Part shown: one piece after another, positions 58,736 through 64,000 of the stretch | How the letters are laid out: each line of letters opens with the position of its first letter | How positions within the stretch are numbered: the first letter of the stretch is position 1 | Source of the DNA: CADCVQ01 sp038260305 | GTDB taxonomy: Bacteria; Actinomycetota; Thermoleophilia; Solirubrobacterales; Solirubrobacteraceae | NCBI GenBank assembly: GCA_038260305.1 | Contig: JBBSNY010000017.1 | Location: 1 to 64,000, forward strand | Direction of reading: 5' to 3' | Length of the DNA: 64,000 nt | Translations under genes and position numbers: made by a program | The notes under the pieces: generated by a model | What the model was told of the DNA's origin: nothing | Seen by the model: only the letters and a program-made list of their open reading frames with translations | The model's database searches: none

Positions 58736-59476
58736 ATGTCAGTTGCACTGGCAGTCATGATCCTGCTCATCACGCTGATCATCGCTGCGCTCGCGATCTA
58801 CCTGATCAACACGATCGTCCAGCTCATCAAGATCAACAAGGGCCTGGCCGTCGTCATCGGCTCGGTGGGCGAGATCGTCCAGAAGACCGCGCCGGTCAAT
58901 GGCGTGCTCGACGCGATCAACGGGAACCTCGTGGCGGGTCGAAACCTGCTCGAGAACCTGTTCCTCAAGAAGGCCGGCCAGGACTGCGGCGGACTCGTCG
59001 AGTCGCTGTTCCCCGGGGAGGGTGCCAAGTTCTGGCAGCGCGTGGGTCGGTCGGGGCCGGTCATCAACACCGGCATCGTCTACACCCGCGGCACGCAGAT
59101 CCTGGCGAGCCTCGGACGTGGAGCGCCGATCGGCGCGGCCCACGCTCGTGGCCCGGCAGTGCGCGATCCGAAGTACGCCACGACGGCTGCGGCCATGCTG
59201 TACCCGCGGCCCGGTGGCGACCCGAAGGCTCGTCCGAAGTCACCGGTCGTCGGCTCGAACTCGCCGCGGCAGTTCGAGGCCAGCGCAACCCCGGGCGTTC
59301 GCCCGAGGCAGCGTGACGGCTCGCCGACCCCGGCGGGTGGCGCCGTGGACATGCCGTTCGGCGGTGCGCCGAGCGCACCGACGGGGCGGATCGAGATCGC
59401 TCCGGCAGCGGCTGCGCCGCCACCTGACGCTCCGGGACGGCTGAACGTAAAGGGCAAGCGGCCCTGGGAACGCTGA
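58736..59476 (+). CDS. Membrane protein with Pro-rich tail, gene 8 of 8
   Basis: A 246-aa protein. The membrane helix is VMILLITLIIAALAIYLINT (about residues 7-26), followed by a short helical part (IVQLIKINKGLAVVIGSVGE) with a Cys (KAGQDCGG), then about 140 residues of disordered Pro/Arg/Gly/Ala-rich sequence. The tail could be cytoplasmic or wall-facing. The ribosome site AGGAGG is ideal, nine bases before ATG. It ends the operon before a strong terminator. Confidence 0.7.
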   Translation: MSVALAVMILLITLIIAALAIYLINTIVQLIKINKGLAVVIGSVGEIVQKTAPVNGVLDAINGNLVAGRNLLENLFLKKAGQDCGGLVESLFPGEGAKFWQRVGRSGPVINTGIVYTRGTQILASLGRGAPIGAAHARGPAVRDPKYATTAAAMLYPRPGGDPKARPKSPVVGSNSPRQFEASATPGVRPRQRDGSPTPAGGAVDMPFGGAPSAPTGRIEIAPAAAAPPPDAPGRLNVKGKRPWER

Positions 59477-59481
59477 TCGTC

Positions 59482-59519
59482 GAGAGAGCCCGGCTTCCGC
59501 CGGGCTCTCTCGTCGTTTT
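59482..59519 (+). terminator. Rho-independent terminator of the eight-gene operon
   Basis: GAGAGAGCCCGGC (59482-59494), loop TTCC, and GCCGGGCTCTCTC (59499-59511) form a perfect 13-bp stem. It is followed by a T-rich stretch (GTCGTTTTG). It lies six bases after the last gene of the operon. Confidence 0.88.
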
Positions 59520-59533
59520 GCCCAGGTGATGAC

Positions 59534-60103
59534 GTGAACCGCAAGCTGCTGGTCGTCGTGATCGTCGCGGCCGTCCTCGCGCTGATTGTCGGCGCGGCGG
59601 TGGGCCGCAACCTGATCACTTCGGACACGCCGACGCCTCGCGCCGAGGTCGTACGCTTCGAGGACGAGGTGTCGAAGGTGTCGATCGCCTACCCGGCCAG
59701 CTGGAAGCTGCTGCCGCTACCGTCCGGCGAATCCGACATAGCGTTGCGCATCGCGCTGGGGGACTCAGCCGTGATGCAGATGCGCAGCAGCGGAGTCGGC
59801 ATCGAGGGCGTCACCTTCGCCAAGCTCCCGATCGTGCGCAAGTTCACCGACGGGCTGCTGGCGGAGGACGCGCGAGTGCACCTGCTAAAGGAACCCGATC
59901 CCGTCGAGCTCGGCGGCGTGCCGGGGTACCGCTACCTCTATACGTTTCGGTCCAGCTCCAACGCTGGAGCCCATGACCACTACTTCCTCTTCAAGGACAA
60001 GCGTATGATCCAGCTCGTCTTCGAGACTGCGACGAAGGCGCGCCTGGCCGAACTCGCTCCCACCTTCCAGCGGATTGCCGGGACCTTCAAGAGCGAGAAC
60101 TGA
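59534..60103 (+). CDS. Membrane-anchored PsbP/DcrB-like protein
   Basis: A 189-aa protein with a signal anchor (LLVVVIVAAVLALIVGAAVG, about residues 5-24). The mature part is about 150 residues: VSKVSIAYPASWKLLPLPSG, DSAVMQMRSSG, YRYLYTFRSSSNAGAHDHYF and MIQLVFETATKARLAELAPT. This is the 'YPxxW' start and 'F..i..sf' end seen in PsbP/DcrB (DUF1795)-like lipoproteins. Function unknown. GTG 59534 follows directly after the terminator of the preceding operon. Confidence 0.6.
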   Translation: MNRKLLVVVIVAAVLALIVGAAVGRNLITSDTPTPRAEVVRFEDEVSKVSIAYPASWKLLPLPSGESDIALRIALGDSAVMQMRSSGVGIEGVTFAKLPIVRKFTDGLLAEDARVHLLKEPDPVELGGVPGYRYLYTFRSSSNAGAHDHYFLFKDKRMIQLVFETATKARLAELAPTFQRIAGTFKSEN

Positions 60104-60143
60104 GCGCGCCCATCCGGGCGCGCGCGACGACGACGGCGGCCGG

Positions 60144-61142
60144 TCAGCCGCCGATCTGCGACATCGTGCGCTCCGGCTGGCGGAAGCCGGGTTCGTTGAC
60201 GCCGTGCTTGAGCTCCTTGCGCCAGACGGCGTCGCGGATGATCTCGCGCAGCCCGTCATCGGAAACGCCGTCACGGATGGGGGTGCGCAGGTCCGTCTCG
60301 TGGAGGCTGAACAGGCACGTGCGCAGCTTGCCCTCGGCAGTCACGCGAATGCGGTCGCAGTCGCCACAGAACGGCTCCGAGAGAGGGTTGATGAAGCCGA
60401 TCTTGCCCTTGCCGTCCTTGAAGCGGTAGACGCGCGCTGTGGCGCTGCGATCGCGCGGCACGGCCTCCAGCGGATGCACGGCATGGATCGCGGCGCGAAT
60501 CTCGTCACCCGTCAGCACGAGGCTCGGATCCCACGCGTGGTCGGCGTCCAGCGGCATGAACTCGATGAAGCGCACCTCGTAGGGGTGCTCGCGGGCGAAC
60601 TCCGCAAACGGCAGGATCTCGGTCTCCGTGAAGTTGCGCATGCCGACCGCGTTGATCTTGATCGGGTGGGCGTCGGGGAACTGCGCGAGCGCTTGGAGGC
60701 CGCGCAACACGCGCGGCAGCGCGTCGCGGCGGGTCATCTCGAAGAAGCGGTCGCGCTGCAGCGAGTCGACCGACACGTTGAAGCGGTTGATGCCGGCCGC
60801 CACCAGTGCCTCGGCGTCGCGCTCGAGCAGGAAGCCGTTCGTCGTGACGCTGAGGTCGGCCACGCCCTCGACCGACGCGAGGATCTTCGCCAGGCGCGGG
60901 AAGTCTCGGCGCACGAGCGGCTCGCCACCGGTCAGGCGGATGTCGCAGACACCCATCGAGGCGAGCACCGACACAAGCCGCTCGATCTCCTCGAAGCTCA
61001 GCACCTGATCGCGCTCCAGCCACGGCAGGCCCTCGGCCGGCATGCAGTACTGACAGCGGAAGTTGCAGCGGTCGGTCACCGACACCCGCACATCGCGGAT
61101 GAAGCGGCCGTGTCCATCGCGCAACGGCTCAATCTTGTTCAT
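60144..61142 (-). CDS. moaA: GTP 3',8-cyclase (molybdenum cofactor)
   Basis: A 332-aa radical SAM enzyme of molybdopterin synthesis that turns GTP into 3',8-cyclic GTP. The N-terminal cluster motif is RCNFRCQYC. It has LTGGEPLVRRDF, VTTNGFLLE and the C-terminal cluster motif PFCGDCDRIRVTAEGKLRTC. The last residues are MSQIGG, the functional GG tail of MoaA. ATG 61142 has GGAGG upstream and overlaps moaC by 14 bases, so the two are an operon. Confidence 0.97.
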   Translation of the reverse strand: MNKIEPLRDGHGRFIRDVRVSVTDRCNFRCQYCMPAEGLPWLERDQVLSFEEIERLVSVLASMGVCDIRLTGGEPLVRRDFPRLAKILASVEGVADLSVTTNGFLLERDAEALVAAGINRFNVSVDSLQRDRFFEMTRRDALPRVLRGLQALAQFPDAHPIKINAVGMRNFTETEILPFAEFAREHPYEVRFIEFMPLDADHAWDPSLVLTGDEIRAAIHAVHPLEAVPRDRSATARVYRFKDGKGKIGFINPLSEPFCGDCDRIRVTAEGKLRTCLFSLHETDLRTPIRDGVSDDGLREIIRDAVWRKELKHGVNEPGFRQPERTMSQIGG

Positions 61143-61656
61143 AACGCCTCCAGGTACCCGATCGGCCACCATGTTTCTCGAGGAGCTCGACGCGCTCCAG
61201 CACGACGCCCCGCTCCATCCCCTTGACCATGTCATAGACGCACAGCGCTCCCGCGGCGCACCCGACCATCGCCTCCATCTCGACGCCGGTGCGCGCGAAC
61301 ACGCGAGCGGTCGTCGTCACGCTGACCTCGCCGGCGTCGACGTCGATGTCGATGTCGACGTCGACCGAGCTCAGAGACAGCGAGTGCGCGAGCGGAATCC
61401 ACTCGTCGGTGCGCTTGGCCGTCTGGATCGCCGCGAGCCGCGCCGTGCCGATGACGTCGCCCTTCGGCGCGTCGCCGGCGACGACCGCCGACGCGGTCTC
61501 GGGCGTCATGCGCACGATCGCCCTGGCGATCGCCACACGCTGCGTCTCGGGCTTCTCGCCCACGTCGACCATCCGCGCCCGGCCGTGGGCGTCAAGATGC
61601 GTCAGCAGCTCGCCGGGCATGTAGGTGCGTTCGTGATCGGGTTCGTGGTGGTTCAT
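61129..61656 (-). CDS. moaC: Cyclic pyranopterin monophosphate synthase
   Basis: A 175-aa enzyme that converts the MoaA product into cPMP. It has ARMVDVGEKPETQRVAIARA, APKGDVIGTARLAAIQTAKR with conserved Lys, TDEWIPLAHSLSL and TGVEMEAMVGCAAGALCVYD, then MVKGMERGVVLERVELLEKH. All match MoaC. A DVDIDIDVDAG stretch is an internal near-repeat. ATG 61656 lacks a clear ribosome-binding site; the next in-frame ATG, at 61620, is also possible. Confidence 0.94.
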   Translation of the reverse strand: MNHHEPDHERTYMPGELLTHLDAHGRARMVDVGEKPETQRVAIARAIVRMTPETASAVVAGDAPKGDVIGTARLAAIQTAKRTDEWIPLAHSLSLSSVDVDIDIDVDAGEVSVTTTARVFARTGVEMEAMVGCAAGALCVYDMVKGMERGVVLERVELLEKHGGRSGTWRRYEQD

Positions 61657-62087
61657 GACGTTGTGCAGCTGGCGCGATGACGCTCGCCGATCGGGCGCTG
61701 AGGCTCAGCCGTCGAGCGCGAGCACGCCCGTTCGCAGGTCGGGGACCGCGAGCCGCTTACGTTCAGTATGCACAATCCGGCCGCCCACTCCCCGGCGAAG
61801 CCGGTGGCGCCGCGTCGACGAAAGCGCTGGCGCGCCATCTTGTTGATCCGCACCCGGGTGATCGCCGCTATCAGTCCTCGTGGTCCGTCGAGCGATGATC
61901 CTGGCCTGGGAACTGGACGTCATGCCGAGGAAGGTCGCAAGGCAACCACAAGGGGACGACTGTGGCGCCTCGCGAAAGCGAAGTCTCACTCGCGCGAGAT
62001 CTTACCGTCATGAGCCCACACTCCACCCGGGCCTGACCGGGCGGATCAGCGTCCGCTGAACCTCAGAACACGATCCCGGGAGACCCC
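61657..62087. other. Intergenic region upstream of ferritin-like genes
   Basis: About 430 bases between moaC and the first ferritin-like gene. No convincing gene. Its last 45 bases (GTCCGCTGAACCTCAGAAC to the TTG start) closely resemble the leader before the second ferritin-like gene, so promoter or leader sequence was duplicated with the gene. Confidence 0.5.
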
Positions 62088-62786
62088 TTGAACCATCTGA
62101 ATTTCGAACTGCTCGACATCGACGGCGCCGTGCGCGAGGCCGGCGAGGCTGCCGGCTTCGACCGCAGCGACTTCCTCAAGAAGGGCGCGATCGCGGGCGG
62201 CGGCCTGATCGCCGGCGCCGCGCTGTTCGGCCCCTACCTCGACGACGCCGAGGCGAAGATCTCTTCCCACAAGTCCAAGCGCAACGACATCAAGATCCTC
62301 AACTTCGCGCTCACGCTCGAGATGCTTGAGGCGTCGTTCTATCGCGAGGCGAACTCCAACAGGGTCTACGGCACCGACATTCAGCTCCAGCGCTACAGCG
62401 AGTGGGTGGCCGGCCACGAGGCGCAGCACGTGACGTTCCTCAAGGGCGCGATCAGGGACCAGGGCGGAAAGGCGGTCAAGAGGCCGAACTTCGACTTCGG
62501 CGACACCGTCACCGATCAGGCCAGGTACCGGGGCACCGCTCAGGTGATCGAGGACATCGGTGTCCGTGCCTACCTCGGCCAGGCCTCTCGCATCCATCAG
62601 CCGAAGCTGCTGACGGCTGCCGCGACGATCCTCGCGATCGAGGCGCGTCACTCGTCCTGGATCCGCTTCCTCAACGCGCCGGCCGTCGCGGACACGCCGA
62701 CTAACGCGCTCCCCGCGCCGACGACATTCGACAAGCCCGCGTCAGAGAAGGCCACCCTCCGCAAGGCAGGCGGCTTCATCAAGTAG
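62088..62786 (+). CDS. Ferritin-like domain protein, membrane-anchored (copy 1)
   Basis: A 232-aa protein. The N-terminus DRSDFLKKGAIAGGGLIAGA is a signal-like anchor (about residues 24-43) without a twin-arginine. The ferritin-like four-helix body has NFALTLEMLEASFYREA, the ExxH of AGHEAQHVTFLKGAI, and AIEARHSSWIRFLN; these Glu/His residues could bind a di-metal centre. It ends KATLRKAGGFIK. TTG 62088 has GGGAG five bases upstream. Tandem with a 228-aa paralogue. The activity is unknown; iron storage or oxidative-stress protection are possible. Confidence 0.8.
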   Translation: MNHLNFELLDIDGAVREAGEAAGFDRSDFLKKGAIAGGGLIAGAALFGPYLDDAEAKISSHKSKRNDIKILNFALTLEMLEASFYREANSNRVYGTDIQLQRYSEWVAGHEAQHVTFLKGAIRDQGGKAVKRPNFDFGDTVTDQARYRGTAQVIEDIGVRAYLGQASRIHQPKLLTAAATILAIEARHSSWIRFLNAPAVADTPTNALPAPTTFDKPASEKATLRKAGGFIK

Positions 62787-62885
62787 CACCGTCCGAGCAG
62801 GGCTGCACCGCTACGAGTGCGCCGCCCGGCAATGCCGGGTGCGTCATGTCCGCCGAACGTCAGAACCTCACACCAGGAGAATCCC

Positions 62886-63572
62886 TTGAACCATCTGAAC
62901 CTCGAATCGATTGACAGCGACGGCGCCGTGCGCGACGCCGCCGAGGCCGTCGGCCTCGACCGCAGCGACTTCCTCCGCAAGGGCGCCCTCGCCGGCGGCG
63001 GCCTCGTTGCCGGCGGCGCGTTCTTCTCGCTCCTCGGCCCCGCCGAGGCGAAGATCTCACGCCACAAGTCCAAGCGCAACGACGTCAAGATCCTGAACTT
63101 CGCTCTCACGCTCGAGTTCCTCGAGGCCGAGTTCTACCGTTTGGCGCTGGAGAACAAGGCGGCGGGCACCAACGCCCCGCTGCAGAAGTTCAACGAGGTC
63201 GTGGCCGATCACGAGGCCAAGCACGTGGCCTTTCTCAAGGGCGCGCTCGGACGATCCGCGGTCAGGTCGCCGTCGTTCGACTTCGGCGCCGCGGTCACCG
63301 ATCAGGCGATGTTCGCCGCCACCGCTCAGGTGCTCGAGGACACCGGTGTCAGCGCATACCTCGGCCAGGCCGCCCACATCCTCCACCGCCCGTACCTGAC
63401 GGCTGCCGGAACGATCCTCACGGTCGAGGCGCGGCACTCTGCTTGGATCCGCAACATCAACGTGCCGGCCGACGAGACGACGGCGGTCGACGATCTCCCG
63501 TCGCCGCGCTCGTTCGACGTGCCCGCCACCGAGCGGGCCACCCTGAAGAAGGCAGGCGGCTTCATCAAGTAG
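62886..63572 (+). CDS. Ferritin-like domain protein, membrane-anchored (copy 2)
   Basis: A 228-aa paralogue of the preceding gene, with a very similar N-terminus (NHLNLESIDSDGAVRDAAEA; DRSDFLRKGALAGGGLVAGG) and the same body: LNFALTLEFLEAEFYRLALE, the ExxH in ADHEAKHVAFLKG, and TVEARHSAWIRNI. It ends ATLKKAGGFIK. TTG 62886 is the start, with AGGAG six bases upstream and the same NHLNLE start as copy 1. An earlier in-frame GTG at 62817 lacks the homology. The pair is a tandem duplication. Confidence 0.8.
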   Translation: MNHLNLESIDSDGAVRDAAEAVGLDRSDFLRKGALAGGGLVAGGAFFSLLGPAEAKISRHKSKRNDVKILNFALTLEFLEAEFYRLALENKAAGTNAPLQKFNEVVADHEAKHVAFLKGALGRSAVRSPSFDFGAAVTDQAMFAATAQVLEDTGVSAYLGQAAHILHRPYLTAAGTILTVEARHSAWIRNINVPADETTAVDDLPSPRSFDVPATERATLKKAGGFIK

Positions 63573-63598
63573 CAGCGATCGAGCAGCGAAGCAGCACC

Positions 63599-63620
63599 GC
63601 GAGGCCCTGCGGGGCCTCGC
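63599..63620 (+). terminator. Likely terminator after the ferritin-like genes
   Basis: GCGAGGCCC, loop TGCG, GGGCCTCGC forms a perfect 9-bp stem 26 bases after the stop of copy 2. The T-rich run that follows is short (AGTCGTTCTGTTG), so termination strength is uncertain. Confidence 0.65.
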
Positions 63621-63746
63621 AGTCGTTCTGTTGCGCCGAACGCGACGGACGGCCGGCCGGCCCGACAAGAGTGGCGGCGCGCCCGGCTCTTCGAACTGCC
63701 GGCTATCCGGCTCCACGCAGCCGCATAGCCGCTAGTCTGCGCGGTC

Positions 63747-64000
63747 GTGAGCCGCCGAGTGATTACCGTGCTGGCCGCTTGTCTGATCACGATGGTGGCC
63801 CTCATCGGCCAGGTGCCGATGTCGGAGGCCGGGACTCGAGCCGTCGTCCTCAAGGACCTCACGTTTTCGCCCAAGTCGGTCTCGATCAGGAGGGGCTCGA
63901 CGGTGAAGTTCGAGTTCATGGATCCTGCCACCGACCACAACGTGACCAGCGATGGCCACAAGCGCTTCAAGACCATCAGAAACCGCACCAAAGGCACGGT
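63747..64000 (+). CDS. Cupredoxin-like secreted protein (3' end outside window)
   Basis: GTG 63747 opens a frame still open at the window end (84 codons). It has a signal peptide (VITVLAACLITMVALIGQVP) and then AVVLKDLTFSPKSVSIRRGS and VKFEFMDPATDHNVTSDGHK. This is the plastocyanin/azurin-type start: 'FSPxxVxIxxGxxVxF' followed by 'DHNVTS', whose His is the first copper ligand. The remaining Cys/His/Met ligands would be beyond the window. A small copper protein in electron transfer or copper handling is likely. Confidence 0.7.
   Translation, partial: MSRRVITVLAACLITMVALIGQVPMSEAGTRAVVLKDLTFSPKSVSIRRGSTVKFEFMDPATDHNVTSDGHKRFKTIRNRTKGT

Noticed and set aside
61352..61375. Short GTCGAT tandem repeat inside moaC
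   Set aside because: It encodes the DVDIDIDVD stretch of MoaC in frame; a coding repeat, not a separate element.
1..64000. CRISPR array, rRNA genes or insertion sequences with intact transposase
   Set aside because: No regularly spaced repeats, rRNA sequence or DDE-type gene was recognised anywhere.

Overview
The window is very GC-rich, with many GTG and TTG starts and dense ATGA/GTGA stop-start overlaps. It looks like chromosomal DNA of a high-GC Actinomycetota. The two N-terminally anchored ferritin-like proteins, the carotenoid gene set and the many lineage-restricted secreted proteins suggest Thermoleophilia (Solirubrobacterales-like). That placement is inference; no rRNA gene is present.

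Layout. 0-15 kb: an inverted repeat, a truncated DUF3800 gene, an Nramp metal transporter with a DtxR/MntR-like palindrome, an ECF sigma factor with a leader ORF, a five-gene operon (response regulator, histidine kinase, LolA-like protein, ABC ATPase, permease), a lipase-like protein, a three-gene Zn/Mn ABC importer and a Zn/Cd P-type exporter. 15-23 kb: a second ECF sigma operon whose two downstream membrane proteins share a DPxGGxxW module, a polytopic membrane protein, an alcohol dehydrogenase, an unknown protein and a broken dehydrogenase. 23-27.2 kb: an accessory stretch ending at tRNA-Ala(CGC), with a GmrSD-type (DUF262/DUF1524) protein, a frameshifted winged-helix gene and a DUF6883/DUF4926 pair. 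27.3-34.4 kb: a membrane diguanylate cyclase, a Pro-rich protein, an oxidoreductase and secreted unknowns. 34.7-35.6 kb: a decayed Fic gene.

35.6-44.2 kb is a clear integrative island. tRNA-Ala(TGC) at 44125-44197 and a displaced copy of its 3' 50 bases at 35645-35694 form direct repeats (49/50 identical by eye). Inside are an integrase-like relic, repeated GGRGAACA motifs near both ends, two small plus-strand genes and a tightly coupled four-gene minus-strand operon: an unknown 615-aa protein with an acidic linker, a protein with a C-terminal HEPN RxxxxH motif, an 848-aa STAND/NACHT-like NTPase with a putative Cap4-like nuclease domain, and an unknown 374-aa protein. This is my main candidate for an undescribed, probably antiviral, system.

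44.2-54.8 kb: two acyl-CoA dehydrogenases, then a carotenoid locus (PadR regulator, CrtI, CrtB, CruF-like hydratase, second CrtI/CrtD-like desaturase, hydrolase, CrtA-like oxygenase, PlsY-like acyltransferase, family-2 glycosyltransferase). No lycopene cyclase is seen, which suggests an acyclic, hydroxylated, possibly oxo and glycosyl/acyl-decorated pigment. 55.2-59.5 kb: a second unusual system of eight consecutive genes, each with one N-terminal membrane helix; the three large ones carry Ala/Ile heptad coiled coils and a C-terminal cysteine pair. It ends at a perfect 13-bp terminator. 59.5-64 kb: a PsbP/DcrB-like protein, moaC-moaA, tandem ferritin-like genes and the start of a cupredoxin gene cut by the window end.
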